From the NCBI RefSeq assembly GCF_900101865.1, contig NZ_FNAH01000001.1, forward strand, positions 310,001 through 374,000: DNA of 64,000 nt, written 5' to 3'. Source of the DNA: Paracoccus isoporae. Its GTDB lineage: Bacteria; Pseudomonadota; Alphaproteobacteria; Rhodobacterales; Rhodobacteraceae. Positions 26,816-40,155 of this stretch are shown here, in pieces. The first letter of the stretch is position 1; every line of letters begins with the position of its first letter. The position numbers were made by a program, and so were the translations under genes. The notes under the pieces were generated by a model. It saw only the letters and a program-made list of their open reading frames with translations. It had not been told where the DNA came from and made no database searches.

Positions 26816-27918
26816 CAGCGCAATCCCGATCCGATAAGCGATTGTAGCGCCGCCCGCGCCGTCTCCACCCCGCCGACGAACCCGGCTATGGGGGCGGGCG
26901 CGTCGCCGCTGCGGACCCAGAGCGCGGCGAGCAGATAGAGGATGAGGAGTGCCGCGACGGCGATCAGCGCGCGCGTCATGCCCGCACCATATCCGTGCCG
27001 TGCGCGATCCGCTTCGTGCGGTGGGCGGGCATCAGTGGCGGCACGGCCGGGCTGCAACGTCGCCGCGATGATCTCGGCGTCCGGCAGCGTCGCCACCGGC
27101 TCGACATCCTCGGGCGGCAGGTTGCGGCGCGGCACCGGCGCGGGATCGGTCGGGGCGGCGGTGGTCAGGATAGCAGAGCCATCCTGCCCTGCCCGATGCG
27201 GACGGGCCGCGCCGCGCGCCACCACGCGCGGTTCGGAATCGTCGGGTGCCGTGACCGTGGTCGCAGGCCAGTCGAGATCGGGCGCGTTCTGCACGGCATC
27301 GAGCCGTGGCGCATCGTCCGCGGGATCGGGCTCTCGCGCCACGGCGTCGCGCGCGGGCGCGGCCGGCGCGGGCTCCACGGCGTCGGTGCGCGGCGGAGGC
27401 GAGTGAGGCCCGGCCTCCTCCGCCCCGGCTCTGTTTGGGGCAGCCGTTTCGGGCCGTTTCGGTGGCTGTGCCGTGTCTTGCTGCGCCGCGCCGGGCTGGA
27501 TGCCGCGGCGGGCGCGCAGCTCGCGGGCGGTTTCCTCGCGCAGAATTGACAGCACATCGTCGGGCAAGGGCCGGCGCAGCACCGGCGCATCGCCCAGATC
27601 CGGATCCGCGCCGTCCCGGACCTGACCGTCACCAGACTGCGCGGCGGCGCGCAGATCGTCGGACAACCCGCGCGACGGTCTTGTCTCCATGTCGGGTGCG
27701 GGCGGCTGCTCCGCATGAGCCGGCTGATCCGCATTCGGCACAGAGTGCGGGGCGCGCGACCCTGCGGGCGGCTCGGCTGACCGGGCCGGAGCCTTGTTCG
27801 CCTGGTCCTGATGCCAGATCGTGCCGCACGCCGCGCATTCGACCTCCCGCCCCTCCGGCGGGATGGCGTCCTCGGGCAGCTCATACTGCGCGTTGCATTC
27901 CGGGCAAATCAGCCGCAT
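26815..27918 (-). CDS. Zinc-ribbon domain protein with C-terminal membrane anchor
   Basis: 367-aa protein. The N-terminus is an MJ0042-type zinc ribbon (MRLICPECNAQYELPEDAIP ... CAACGTIW; four Cys as two CxxC). About 270 residues of Pro/Ala/Asp-rich disordered sequence follow. One transmembrane segment (about 315-335, ALIAVAALLILYLLAALWV) lies near the end. Such proteins occur widely in Alphaproteobacteria with unknown role. I chose the ATG at 27918 because it begins the zinc ribbon and has AGGACGACTG upstream. It is divergent from ftsEX. Confidence 0.83.
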   Translation of the reverse strand: MRLICPECNAQYELPEDAIPPEGREVECAACGTIWHQDQANKAPARSAEPPAGSRAPHSVPNADQPAHAEQPPAPDMETRPSRGLSDDLRAAAQSGDGQVRDGADPDLGDAPVLRRPLPDDVLSILREETARELRARRGIQPGAAQQDTAQPPKRPETAAPNRAGAEEAGPHSPPPRTDAVEPAPAAPARDAVAREPDPADDAPRLDAVQNAPDLDWPATTVTAPDDSEPRVVARGAARPHRAGQDGSAILTTAAPTDPAPVPRRNLPPEDVEPVATLPDAEIIAATLQPGRAATDARPPHEADRARHGYGAGMTRALIAVAALLILYLLAALWVRSGDAPAPIAGFVGGVETARAALQSLIGSGLR

Positions 27919-28032
27919 CAGTCGTCCTGTCAAAAGCCGCGCCGTTTCTGGCATTCCGCCACGCGCTGTTCTATCAACGCAACGCCCGGCTTCCAAGCGC
28001 CGCGGCATGACAAGTACGCCAAGGAGGCAGCC

Positions 28033-28710
28033 TTGATCGAAATGCAGGACGTGTCCTTCGGCTATCGCGAAGGCGGAGACTTGCTGTCGGAGATGAACCT
28101 AACCCTGCCCGCCGGGTCGTTTCATTTCCTGACCGGGCCGTCCGGGTCGGGCAAGACCACCTTCCTGCGGCTGTGCTATGCCGATCTTTTGCCGAGCAGC
28201 GGCAGCTTGACCGCCTTTGGCCATGACGTGTCCGGCCTGTCGCGCGACGGGATCGCCATGCTGCGCCGGAAGGTGGGGGTGCTGCATCAGGACGCGCAAT
28301 TCCTCGATCACCTGCCGGTGGCGGAGAACGTGGCGCTGCCGCTGACCGTGGCCAGCCAGCCGGTCGATATGCAGGCGCTGAAAGAGCTGCTCGGATGGGT
28401 CGGGATGAGCGGCCATGCCCGCGCCTTGCCGCCGTCGCTGTCGGGCGGAGAGCGGCAGCGGGCGGCGCTGGCACGCGCGGTCATCATGTCGCCGGATTTC
28501 GTGCTGGCCGATGAGCCGACCGGCAATCTGGACTGGGACATGTCGCTGCGGCTGCTGCAATTGCTGGTCGAGCTGAACCGCTCGGGCAAGACGGTGCTGA
28601 TCGCGACCCATGACATGGACCTGATCCGCGCGGCGCGGCAGATGGATGTGCAGGCGCGGTCGCTCAGGATCTCGGGGCGGAAGGTGCAACTTGCGGGGGC
28701 CGATCTATGA
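28033..28710 (+). CDS. ftsE: Cell division ATP-binding protein FtsE
   Basis: 225-aa ABC ATPase of the FtsEX complex, which controls septal peptidoglycan hydrolases. Walker A GPSGSGKTT, signature LSGGERQRAALARA, Walker B VLADEPTGNLD and the switch His in ATHDMDL are all present. AAGGAGGCAGCC is correctly spaced for the TTG at 28033 (MIEMQDVSFGY), so I use it rather than the ATG at 28042. It overlaps ftsX by 4 nt. Confidence 0.92.
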   Translation: MIEMQDVSFGYREGGDLLSEMNLTLPAGSFHFLTGPSGSGKTTFLRLCYADLLPSSGSLTAFGHDVSGLSRDGIAMLRRKVGVLHQDAQFLDHLPVAENVALPLTVASQPVDMQALKELLGWVGMSGHARALPPSLSGGERQRAALARAVIMSPDFVLADEPTGNLDWDMSLRLLQLLVELNRSGKTVLIATHDMDLIRAARQMDVQARSLRISGRKVQLAGADL

Positions 28711-29633
28711 GGGCGGATCTGCGGAATGTCGATTGGCGCAGCCTGTGGCGCGGGCTGATCGGGCGCGACAATGCCGGCACCGGTCGCATCGTGCCGCCCA
28801 CCGGCGTCACCGCGCAGCTGACGCTGTTGACCGCAGGCGCGATGGCTTTCCTGGCGGTGTTCGCGCTGGCGCTGAGCTTTGCGACCGGGCGGCTGGCGGA
28901 ACGCTGGTCGGCCTCGCTGGCGCAGACGGTCACGGTGCGGGTCTCGGCCCCCGCCGACGAGATCGAGGCGCAGACGGGCCGTGTCATGGGCATTCTCGAT
29001 CAGACGCCGGGCATCGCAGAGGCGCGGATGCTGCCCTCGGACGAGGTCGCGGACCTGCTGACCCCGTGGTTCGGCCCGGACGTGCCGGTCGAGGCGCTGC
29101 CGGTGCCGAAGCTGATCGAGATCCGCGAGGGCGGGGACGCGTTCGACGCGGAAGGTCTGCGGTTGCGGCTGGAGGCGGAGGTGCCGGGCGCGGTGCTGGA
29201 CGACCACACACGCTGGCGCGAACCGCTGGTCTCGGCGGCGCGGCGGCTGCGCGTGCTGGGCGTTGTCTCGCTGGGGCTGATCGCTGCGGCCGGCGCGGCG
29301 ATGATGGCGCTTGCCGCGCAATCCTCGCTGGCGGCGAACGGGCAGGTGATCCGGGTGCTGCGGCTGATCGGGGCGCGGGACGTGACCATCGCGCAGGCCT
29401 TTGTGCGGCGCTTTACCCGCCGGGCGGCGCTCGGGGCTGCGGGCGGCACCGTGCTGGGGATGCTGGCCATCGCCTTTCTGCCGGGGATGGACGAGGCGGG
29501 CGGCTTCCTGACCGGGCTGGGGTTTCGCGGCTGGGGCTGGCTGTGGCCGCTTCTGATCCCGCCGCTGGCCGCCTGTGTCGGCTTCTTCGCCACCAGATGG
29601 GCGGCGCTGCGCATGCTGCGGGCGGTGCCATGA
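28707..29633 (+). CDS. ftsX: Cell division protein FtsX
   Basis: 308-aa permease-like subunit of FtsEX. It has an N-terminal cytoplasmic region, a first transmembrane helix (about 35-60), a periplasmic domain (about 65-170) that in other bacteria contacts hydrolase activators, and three further transmembrane helices. The conserved stretch IRVLRLIGARDVTIAQAFVRRF is present. ATGA overlaps join it to ftsE and plsC, indicating one operon. Confidence 0.92.
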   Translation: MRADLRNVDWRSLWRGLIGRDNAGTGRIVPPTGVTAQLTLLTAGAMAFLAVFALALSFATGRLAERWSASLAQTVTVRVSAPADEIEAQTGRVMGILDQTPGIAEARMLPSDEVADLLTPWFGPDVPVEALPVPKLIEIREGGDAFDAEGLRLRLEAEVPGAVLDDHTRWREPLVSAARRLRVLGVVSLGLIAAAGAAMMALAAQSSLAANGQVIRVLRLIGARDVTIAQAFVRRFTRRAALGAAGGTVLGMLAIAFLPGMDEAGGFLTGLGFRGWGWLWPLLIPPLAACVGFFATRWAALRMLRAVP

Positions 29634-30451
29634 GCGGCGCGCTGCTGACCGGTACCGAGGGCGCGCGGCTGTCGCCGGTGCCGCGCCAGACCGGCCTGTT
29701 CAGCCATCTGCGCACGCTGAGCTATTACCTGCATGTCGCGCTGGCGACGCTGGTGCTGGGGCTCTGGGGGATCACCCAGCTTCGCCAGGGTCGCAAGGGC
29801 GCCAACCGGGTCGCCACGATCTGGATCGGCTACATGCTGCGCGCGGCCCGCTGGCATATGGGCGTCGCGGTGGAGCTGCGCGGGACGCCGCCGCTGCGGG
29901 GCGAGGACGCGCTGATCGCATCCAAGCACCAGAGCTTTCTGGACATCCTGGCCATTGCCTGCGCGGCGCAGCGGCGCGCCTTCGTGATGAAGCGCGAGGT
30001 GCTGCGCGTGCCGATCATGGGCTGGTATGCGCGCGAGGTGGGCTGCATTCCGATCGACCGCACCCGCGGCCGCGACGCGATGGGCCAGATCGTCGGCCGG
30101 ATCCGCGAGCGCATGGCGACGCCGGACGGGGTCGGTCACCTGATCGTCTATCCCGAGGGCACCCGCACGAGGCCGGGCGAGCATCGCCCCTACAAGCACG
30201 GCATCGGCACGATCCATCTGGAGACCGGATTGCCGGTGCATCCGGTCGCGGTGAATTGCGGGATGTTCTGGCCCAAGCGCGGCACGCCGGTGTCCGGGGG
30301 CCGCGCGATCATCGAGTTCCTGCCGCCCATGCAGGCCGAGCCGGGCGAGAGCCGCGATGCCTTCATCGCACGGCTGCGCGAGGTGATCGAGACCCGCAGC
30401 GACGCGCTGATGCGCGAGGCGGGACTTCGGACCGACGGCTTCACCGGTTGA
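29630..30451 (+). CDS. plsC: 1-acyl-sn-glycerol-3-phosphate acyltransferase
   Basis: 273-aa membrane-associated lysophosphatidate acyltransferase. It contains the catalytic HX4D motif (KHQSFLDI), the FVMKREVLRVPIMGWYAREVGCIPIDR block and the glycerol-phosphate-binding YPEGTRTRPG. One hydrophobic N-terminal helix (about 32-52) anchors it. It makes phosphatidic acid for phospholipid synthesis. Its start overlaps the ftsX stop (ATGA). Confidence 0.93.
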   Translation: MSGALLTGTEGARLSPVPRQTGLFSHLRTLSYYLHVALATLVLGLWGITQLRQGRKGANRVATIWIGYMLRAARWHMGVAVELRGTPPLRGEDALIASKHQSFLDILAIACAAQRRAFVMKREVLRVPIMGWYAREVGCIPIDRTRGRDAMGQIVGRIRERMATPDGVGHLIVYPEGTRTRPGEHRPYKHGIGTIHLETGLPVHPVAVNCGMFWPKRGTPVSGGRAIIEFLPPMQAEPGESRDAFIARLREVIETRSDALMREAGLRTDGFTG

Positions 30452-30482
30452 CCCGTCATTAACGAACTGCCTTTTTTGGCAA

Positions 30483-30510
30483 TTGCAAGAGTGAGTTAAG
30501 GCCCTATCAT
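30483..30510 (+). promoter_or_regulatory. Candidate sigma-70 promoter of the small lipoprotein gene
   Basis: TTGCAA (30483-30488), a 16-nt spacer and TATCAT (30505-30510) lie about 57 nt ahead of the lipoprotein start in an A+T-richer gap. Confidence 0.45.
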
Positions 30511-30566
30511 TCGCCTGTCGCGCGAATTTTTGTGCCGTCATTCCTCTGACCGATAGGATCGAAGTC

Positions 30567-30845
30567 ATGTATCTGAGAACTGCCCTCGCCATCGCCGCTG
30601 TCGGCGCGCTGTCCGCCTGCATCAACCCCGAAGACTTCGAATCCGCGCCGGTGATCGCCGATACGCCGATGGGGCCGGTGACCTGCCAGCTCTACACCAC
30701 CGGCCAGACCGCCTGGGACCGTGCCATCGACATGCCCGTCGGAATGAGCATCAAGACCGGCGATACCTATTGCCGGAACGAGGGTGTGCGGATCTTGGAA
30801 GGTGGCGAGCCGGTCTATGCGCCGACCGCGGGCAACCCGGCCTGA
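30567..30845 (+). CDS. Small putative lipoprotein
   Basis: 92-aa protein. The signal peptide ends in a lipobox LSAC (Cys18 is the likely lipidated residue). The mature part is short with two Cys (CQLYTTG, TYCRNEG) that could form a disulfide, and no catalytic motif. It is probably anchored to the outer membrane facing the periplasm. It has its own promoter-like sequence and a terminator-like hairpin downstream. Function unknown. Confidence 0.75.
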   Translation: MYLRTALAIAAVGALSACINPEDFESAPVIADTPMGPVTCQLYTTGQTAWDRAIDMPVGMSIKTGDTYCRNEGVRILEGGEPVYAPTAGNPA

Positions 30846-30877
30846 CCCGGCTGCGACCGGGAGACGGGTGAGATCCT

Positions 30878-30914
30878 GCGGGCCGCGTGACGATCGCGCG
30901 GCCCGCTCATCTTT
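30878..30914 (+). terminator. Probable terminator between the lipoprotein gene and metH
   Basis: GCGGGCCGCG (30878-30887) pairs with CGCGGCCCGC (30897-30906), followed by TCATCTTT. It lies between convergent genes. The T tract is interrupted, so efficiency is uncertain. Confidence 0.55.
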
Positions 30915-30931
30915 GAACGGTAAGAACGCCG

Positions 30932-34666
<3,735 letters not shown>

Positions 34667-34812
34667 GTGGTCACCTGCTGCGAAATCAGGCCATGCTTCT
34701 AGCAGCCGTCAGCATGTTCGACAAACGCATGTTCCGCATGATGATCTTGCGGCGCGTTCAAGTCCAGCCGGGGTCCGCGATGGCGGGCCGCAGTGCCAGC
34801 GGCGGGCCCGCG

Positions 34813-35079
34813 TCAGCGAAGCGGCTCGTCCGACGCCCCGTCCTTTCCGCGCTGGCTGAACCTGTCAGCAAGATGTTCGCCGGTAACCTTGTCATAGGTC
34901 GAATGCAGCCGAATCTTGCCGCGCTCGGCCCCGACATGAATCGTGCCGCCGTCTTCCGAGATCTCGATATGCTCATAACCCTGGGCAAAGAGCTGCTCGC
35001 GCACGCGCTCTTCAGAAAATTGCGCCTGCGCGGTACCGGCGAGGCAAAGGCTTGTCACGCCCAGAATAGCGGCCTGCAT
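34813..35079 (-). CDS. Small secreted protein, possibly PepSY-like
   Basis: 88-aa protein. Signal peptide 1-19 (MQAAILGVTSLCLAGTAQA), then a short mature domain (SEERVREQLFAQGYEHIEIS) and a charged tail. The helix-then-strand layout recalls a small PepSY or BON-type domain but no firm family can be given. I chose the ATG at 35079 (GGGG seven nt upstream) over one at 35097 without a ribosome site. It lies upstream of metH on the same strand and diverges from metG. Confidence 0.65.
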   Translation of the reverse strand: MQAAILGVTSLCLAGTAQAQFSEERVREQLFAQGYEHIEISEDGGTIHVGAERGKIRLHSTYDKVTGEHLADRFSQRGKDGASDEPLR

Positions 35080-35242
35080 GTATAACCCCGTTAACATTTT
35101 AACATATGATTATAACAGCTTGGCGGGAATGCGTCCATCTGTCCGATAGATCAGGCGGCGCGCATCAGCCGCCGATCACCGCTTGCCCTTCCAAACCCCT
35201 GCGGCAAGCGTTACATACCGCGCGATCCTTGCGGGAGCGCAC

Positions 35243-36949
35243 ATGGCACGCCATCTCATCACCTCGGCCCTGCCCTATATCAACGGCATCAAGCATCTGG
35301 GCAATCTCGTCGGCTCGCAATTGCCGGCGGATCTCTATGCCCGCTATCTGCGCGGGCGCGGCCATGAGGTCATGTTCATCTGCGCCACCGACGAGCATGG
35401 CACCCCGGCCGAGCTGGCCGCGGCCAAGACCGGCGAGCCCGTTGCCGAATATTGCCGCCGGATGCATGCAGAGCAGTCCAAGCTGGCCGAGGGGTTCGGC
35501 CTCAGCTTCGATCACTATGGCCGCTCCTCCAGCCCGCAGAACCACCGCCTGACCCAGCATTTCGCGGGCCGGCTGGACGCGGCGGGGCTGATCCGCGAGG
35601 TCAGTGAAAAGCAGGTCTATTCCAACGAAGATGGCCGCTTCCTGCCCGACCGCTATATCGAGGGCACCTGCCCGAATTGCGGTTATGAGAAGGCCCGCGG
35701 CGATCAATGCGAGAACTGCACCAAGCAGCTCGACCCGACCGACCTGATCGACCCGCGCAGCGCAATTTCCGGCTCGACCGACCTTGAGGTGCGCGAGACC
35801 AAGCATCTCTTTCTGCGCCAGTCCGCGATGCGTGACCGGATCGCCGAATGGATCGACAGCAAGACCGATTGGCCGGTGCTGACCACCTCCATCGCGAAGA
35901 AATGGCTGTTCGACGGGGACGGGTTGCAGGATCGCGGCATCACCCGCGATCTGGACTGGGGCGTGCCGGTGCAGAAGGGCGATCAGGCCTGGCCAGGGAT
36001 GGAAGGCAAGGTCTTCTATGTCTGGTTCGACGCGCCCATCGAATATATCGGCGCCACTGCCGAGTGGGCCGAGGCGCAGGGCGGCGACTGGGAACGCTGG
36101 TGGCGCACCGACAAGGGCGCGGAGGACGTGACCTATACCCAGTTCATGGGCAAGGACAACGTGCCCTTCCACACGCTGGGTTTCCCGGTCACGATCATGG
36201 GCTCGGGCGAGCCGTGGAAGCTGGTCGATTACATCAAGTCGTTCAATTATCTGACCTATGATGGCGGGCAGTTCAGCACCTCGCAGGGGCGCGGCGTGTT
36301 CATGGATGACGCGCTCGACCTGCTGCCGGCCGATTACTGGCGGTGGTGGCTCCTGTCCCATGCCCCCGAATCCGGCGACAGCGAGTTCACCTGGGAGAAT
36401 TTCCAGCAATCGGTGAACAAGGATCTGGCCGATGTTCTGGGCAATTTCGTCAGCCGGGTCACCAAGTTCTGCCGATCGAAATTCGGCGAAGCCGTGCCCG
36501 ACGGCGCGGCATGGGGCGATGCCGAGCGCGAGTTGGCAAGCGCGATCACGCGGCGCGTCCGCGCCTATGAGGCGCAGATGGACCGCATGGAGATCCGCAA
36601 GGCGGCGGCGGAACTGCGCGCGATCTGGGTGCTTGGCAATGAATATCTGCAGGCGGCGGCACCCTGGGCGACCTTCAAGGAAGATCCCGACCGGGCGGCG
36701 ATGCAGGTCCGGCTGGGGCTGAACCTGATCGGGCTTTACGCGGTGCTGTCGGCCCCGTTCCTTCCCTTCACCGCCGCGCGGCTGCGCGAGGCGATGAACA
36801 GCAGCGCCGCCTGGCCCGATGACGTGGACGCGGCGCTGACCGCGCTGCCGCCGGGGCATGCATTCACCGTGCCGGACAATCTGTTTGCGAAGATCACCGA
36901 CGATCAGCGCGACGAATGGTCAGAACGGTTCAGCGGCGTGCGAGGCTGA
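35243..36949 (+). CDS. metG: Methionyl-tRNA synthetase
   Basis: 568-aa class I synthetase. The HIGH equivalent is in [12 protein letters not shown] zinc knuckle [17 protein letters not shown] sits in the connective domain. The KMSKS loop has the variant [10 protein letters not shown]. The anticodon-binding helical domain is C-terminal. No C-terminal dimerisation domain is present. GGGAGCGCAC precedes the ATG. It is followed after 3 nt by the TauE/SafE gene. Confidence 0.95.
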   Translation: MARHLITSALPYINGIKHLGNLVGSQLPADLYARYLRGRGHEVMFICATDEHGTPAELAAAKTGEPVAEYCRRMHAEQSKLAEGFGLSFDHYGRSSSPQNHRLTQHFAGRLDAAGLIREVSEKQVYSNEDGRFLPDRYIEGTCPNCGYEKARGDQCENCTKQLDPTDLIDPRSAISGSTDLEVRETKHLFLRQSAMRDRIAEWIDSKTDWPVLTTSIAKKWLFDGDGLQDRGITRDLDWGVPVQKGDQAWPGMEGKVFYVWFDAPIEYIGATAEWAEAQGGDWERWWRTDKGAEDVTYTQFMGKDNVPFHTLGFPVTIMGSGEPWKLVDYIKSFNYLTYDGGQFSTSQGRGVFMDDALDLLPADYWRWWLLSHAPESGDSEFTWENFQQSVNKDLADVLGNFVSRVTKFCRSKFGEAVPDGAAWGDAERELASAITRRVRAYEAQMDRMEIRKAAAELRAIWVLGNEYLQAAAPWATFKEDPDRAAMQVRLGLNLIGLYAVLSAPFLPFTAARLREAMNSSAAWPDDVDAALTALPPGHAFTVPDNLFAKITDDQRDEWSERFSGVRG

Positions 36950-36952
36950 GCG

Positions 36953-37681
36953 GTGCCGGATCCGGGCCTGATCATCTTCTGGGTGGTCGCAGCGATGGGA
37001 GCCTGGATCCAGACCACCACCGGATTTGCGCTCGGGCTGATCCTGATGGGTGTGACCGGGGCGCTCGGCCTGATGCCGGTGCCACAGGCGGCGGCGATTA
37101 CCTCGATGCTGGTCATCCTGCATGGCAGTTTCGTGCTGCGCCGCAGCCTGCGCGAGGCTGATCGCCCGGCGCTGATGCTGGTCCTGCTGGGCGCCTGTCC
37201 CAGCCTGATCGCGGGGTTTTTCCTGCTGGGCTGGCTGGCCGGGACGGCGATCGGGCTGTTGCAGCTTCTGCTGGGGCTGGTGATCGCGGGTGCTGCGGTC
37301 CAGCTCGCCATGCGCCCGACGCAGCGCGCGACCCGCTCCGCGCCGGTGACATTTTTCCTGTCCGGCCTGGCGGGCGGGGTGATGGGCGGGCTGTTCTCGA
37401 CCACCGGCCCGCCGGTGATCTGGCATCTCTATCGCCAGCCCATGCCGCTTGCGGCGCTGCGTGCGACGCTGCTGCTGCTGTTCTTCGCCACCCAGATCCT
37501 GCGCAGCCTGCTTGTCATCTCCACCGGTGGATTCGACACTGCGCTGCTCATCAGTGCGGCGGGCGCGGCCCCGGCGGTGCTGTTCGGCACCTGGGTCGCG
37601 CGGCGCTTTCCTCGCCGTTCGAGACCGCCACGATCCGCAAATTCGCCCTCATCCTGCTGTTTCTGTCGGGGACGTCGCTGA
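36953..37681 (+). CDS. TauE/SafE family membrane exporter, C-terminus probably frameshifted
   Basis: 242-aa polytopic protein of the TauE/SafE (sulfite or organic-anion exporter) family. Motifs include QTTTGFALGLILMGVTGAL, a Gly-rich GLAGGVMGGLFSTTGPPVIW and LFGTWVARRF. It starts at GTG. After RRFP the frame becomes Arg/Pro/Ser-rich and stops at 37681. An adjacent frame continues to TAA at 37710 as a proper last helix (ATIRKFALILLFLSG ... AIGRLA). Adding one base near 37613-37618 restores it, so this is a one-base deletion or a sequencing error. Confidence 0.8.
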   Translation: MPDPGLIIFWVVAAMGAWIQTTTGFALGLILMGVTGALGLMPVPQAAAITSMLVILHGSFVLRRSLREADRPALMLVLLGACPSLIAGFFLLGWLAGTAIGLLQLLLGLVIAGAAVQLAMRPTQRATRSAPVTFFLSGLAGGVMGGLFSTTGPPVIWHLYRQPMPLAALRATLLLLFFATQILRSLLVISTGGFDTALLISAAGAAPAVLFGTWVARRFPRRSRPPRSANSPSSCCFCRGRR

Positions 37682-37760
37682 TCGTCTCCGCCATCGGCAG
37701 GCTGGCCTAACCCCCTCATCCCGCCTATCCTTTTGCCCGAGAACGACAAGGGAGTCCCGG

Positions 37761-38681
37761 ATGACGAACTGCATATTGATCGGCGCCCCGATGGATGAGG
37801 GGCAGCGCCGCGCGGGCTGCCTGATGGGTCCGGCCGCCTATCGCGTGGCCGGGCTGGCCGAAGTGCTGCGCGCGCTTGGCCACACGGTCGAGGATCAGGG
37901 CGACGCGACACCTGCCGCCCTAGGCGAAGAGACCCATGCGAACGAGGCCATTCATCACTTGCCCGAGGTGATCGGCTGGACCAATGCGCTGGCGGCCGCC
38001 GCGCGCGATGCCATGCCGCGCGGCATGCCGATCTTTCTGGGCGGGGATCATGCGCTGGCGCTTGGCACCCTGTCCGGGGTCGCCGCCCATGCGAAGGCCG
38101 TGGGCCGCCCGCTTTTCGTGATCTGGCTGGACGCGCATAGCGACTTCCACACACCCGCCACCACTACCTCCGGCAATCTGCATGGCACGCCGATGGCCTA
38201 TGCCGCGGGCCGCGCGGGTTTCGCGCCCTTCCCCGATTTTCCGGCCCCGGTGCCGGGCGAGAATATCTGCATGTTCGGCATCCGCAGCGTCGATCCGGCC
38301 GAACACGCGATGCTGGAGGAGACCGAGATCACCGTGAACGACATGCGGGTTCTGGACGAGCGCGGGATTGCAGCCCCGCTGAAGGAGTTCCTGGACCAGG
38401 TGCAGGCGGCGGACGGGATGCTGCATGTCTCGCTCGACGTGGATTTCCTCGACCCATCCATCGCGCCGGCCGTCGGCACCACCGTGCCGGGCGGCACGAC
38501 ATTTCGCGAGGCGCATCTGGTCTGCGAGATGCTGCATGAATCGGGGCGCGTGACCTCGCTCGACCTGGTCGAGCTGAACCCGTTCCTCGATGATCGCGGC
38601 CGGACCGCGAAGCTGATGGTCGATCTGGTCGGCTCGATGATGGGGCAGAAGGTGTTCGACCGCCGCACCCGCAGCTATTGA
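37761..38681 (+). CDS. rocF: Arginase
   Basis: 306-aa ureohydrolase that splits arginine into ornithine and urea. Manganese-binding motifs GGDHALALG, WLDAHSDFHTP and SLDVDFLDPSIAPAVGT are intact. The length matches bacterial arginases. CAAGGGAGTCCCGG precedes the ATG. It overlaps by 7 nt, tail to tail, the convergent MFS gene. Agmatinase is less likely, given the close match to arginase around SGNLHGTPM. Confidence 0.92.
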   Translation: MTNCILIGAPMDEGQRRAGCLMGPAAYRVAGLAEVLRALGHTVEDQGDATPAALGEETHANEAIHHLPEVIGWTNALAAAARDAMPRGMPIFLGGDHALALGTLSGVAAHAKAVGRPLFVIWLDAHSDFHTPATTTSGNLHGTPMAYAAGRAGFAPFPDFPAPVPGENICMFGIRSVDPAEHAMLEETEITVNDMRVLDERGIAAPLKEFLDQVQAADGMLHVSLDVDFLDPSIAPAVGTTVPGGTTFREAHLVCEMLHESGRVTSLDLVELNPFLDDRGRTAKLMVDLVGSMMGQKVFDRRTRSY

Positions 38682-39886
38682 TCCGCGCCGCCTGAACGGG
38701 CGGTGCGCAGCGCGGCGATCCCGAAACCCGGGCCGAGCACCAGCAGCAGGAAAGTCGCTTGCCAGCCGATTGCCGCGGCGACAACCGGGGTGATCTGCAC
38801 CGTAAGGATGGTCAGCGCGAATCCGAGCGCCGTCTGCAAGGCCATCAGGCTGCCCGCCAGATGCGGCGGCGCGTGATCCGCGATCAGCGCCGAGAACTGG
38901 GCGCTGTCCGGGATGATCGCAGCGCCCCATAACAGCAGCAGCCCGGCAACCAGCCAGACCTCGCCGCCAAACGACGCGGCGCTGAGCAGCCCGGCCGTCC
39001 CGGACAGGATCAGCGCCGTGGCCGCAATGCGGGACTTGCCCCAGCGGTCGGCCATGCGCCCGGCGGGCACACAACACAGCGCCCCGAGCGCGATTGCGCA
39101 GAACGCCGTCAGCGCGGCAAGCGCCGCCGCCTCCGCGTCTGGCAATCGCTTGGCATAGCTGGCGGCAGCGAAGGCCCCGATCCAGGACCAGAAGGCGTAA
39201 AGCTCCCACATATGGCCCAGATAGCCGCCCGTCGCGGCGCGGATATTGCGGTCGGTCCAGATCAGGCGGATGGCGCGGATATCGAAGCCGCGCGCGCGGG
39301 CGTGATGCGGGCCGAGGCGCAGGAACAGCGCCATCAGCGCCGCCAGCAGCGACGCGATGCCGGTGGCAGCGATCACCACGCGCCAATCCGTGCCGCCCAG
39401 ATAGCTGACGAGATGCGGCAGGGCCGAACCCATCGTCAGGGCCCCGACCAGCAGCCCCACCAGATAGCCCCGGTCGCGCAGCCCCCAGCCGACCATGATC
39501 TTCATCCCGACCGGATAGATGCCCGCGAACCCCATTCCGGCCAGAAAGCGCAGCAGGACGGAGGCCGGGCTGCCCGGCGGCAGGACCAGAAGCGTCAGCG
39601 TAAGCGCCGCGTTCAGCAGCGCCGAGACGGCCAGCACCCGCCTCGGGTCGATGCGGTCCGCGATGCCGGTGACGGCCACGCCAAGCGCACCGGCAACGAA
39701 CCCCGCCTGCACCGCCGAGGACAGCATGGCCTGCATCACCGGCCCGATCTGGCGTTCGCGGGCGATGTCGAGGATCGCCGCACCGGTGGCGAACCAGGGC
39801 GACATGCCGCAGATCACCGTGAGGCACAAAAGCAGCGTGGCATTGCGCTTGGTGGCGCGTGCATCCGCACCCTCCGGCTCCTCCAT
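38675..39886 (-). CDS. MFS transporter
   Basis: 403-aa major facilitator with about twelve transmembrane segments. The conserved loop RFLAGMGFAGIYPVGMKIMVGW is seen, with GRMADRWGKSR in the second half. The group is related to CynX-like and other anion or drug carriers; the substrate is unknown. The start is uncertain: the ATG at 39886 begins a typical cytoplasmic N-terminus, but a TTG a few codons upstream is possible. Confidence 0.85.
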   Translation of the reverse strand: MEEPEGADARATKRNATLLLCLTVICGMSPWFATGAAILDIARERQIGPVMQAMLSSAVQAGFVAGALGVAVTGIADRIDPRRVLAVSALLNAALTLTLLVLPPGSPASVLLRFLAGMGFAGIYPVGMKIMVGWGLRDRGYLVGLLVGALTMGSALPHLVSYLGGTDWRVVIAATGIASLLAALMALFLRLGPHHARARGFDIRAIRLIWTDRNIRAATGGYLGHMWELYAFWSWIGAFAAASYAKRLPDAEAAALAALTAFCAIALGALCCVPAGRMADRWGKSRIAATALILSGTAGLLSAASFGGEVWLVAGLLLLWGAAIIPDSAQFSALIADHAPPHLAGSLMALQTALGFALTILTVQITPVVAAAIGWQATFLLLVLGPGFGIAALRTARSGGADQ

Positions 39887-40063
39887 GTCTGTCAATGCCA
39901 CCCCGACGCTCTGCCATTCAGTTGCCCGGATCGGCTTAGCGCCCGTCCCGGCGCAGGTAAAGCGGGCAGGATGGTGGCACATCCTTGGGGAACGGGGCCC
40001 GATCACGGTTGCAATCGCGCGACGCTCGGCCCATCTGTTCCATGACCGCAACCGGAGAGATCG

Positions 40064-40147
40064 ATGTCCAGCAAAGCCACGAAAAGGCTGTCCTTCTACC
40101 TGTTGGTCCTGCTGACGCTGTATGCGTCGCTGGCAGGCGCGGCATAG
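40064..40147 (+). CDS. Possible 27-aa membrane miniprotein
   Basis: A 27-codon frame with a good ribosome site (CCGGAGAGATCG): a basic N-terminus (SSKATKR) followed by one hydrophobic span (LSFYLLVLLTLYASLAGAA), ending at TAG, 8 nt before the XpaC-like gene. It is too short for routine gene calls. It could be a small membrane protein, a leader peptide, or chance. Confidence 0.4.
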   Translation: MSSKATKRLSFYLLVLLTLYASLAGAA

Positions 40148-40155
40148 GCGGCGAC

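Noticed and set aside
34667..34812. Cobalamin riboswitch upstream of metH
   Set aside because: The gap is about 150 nt and I find no B12-box-like sequence.
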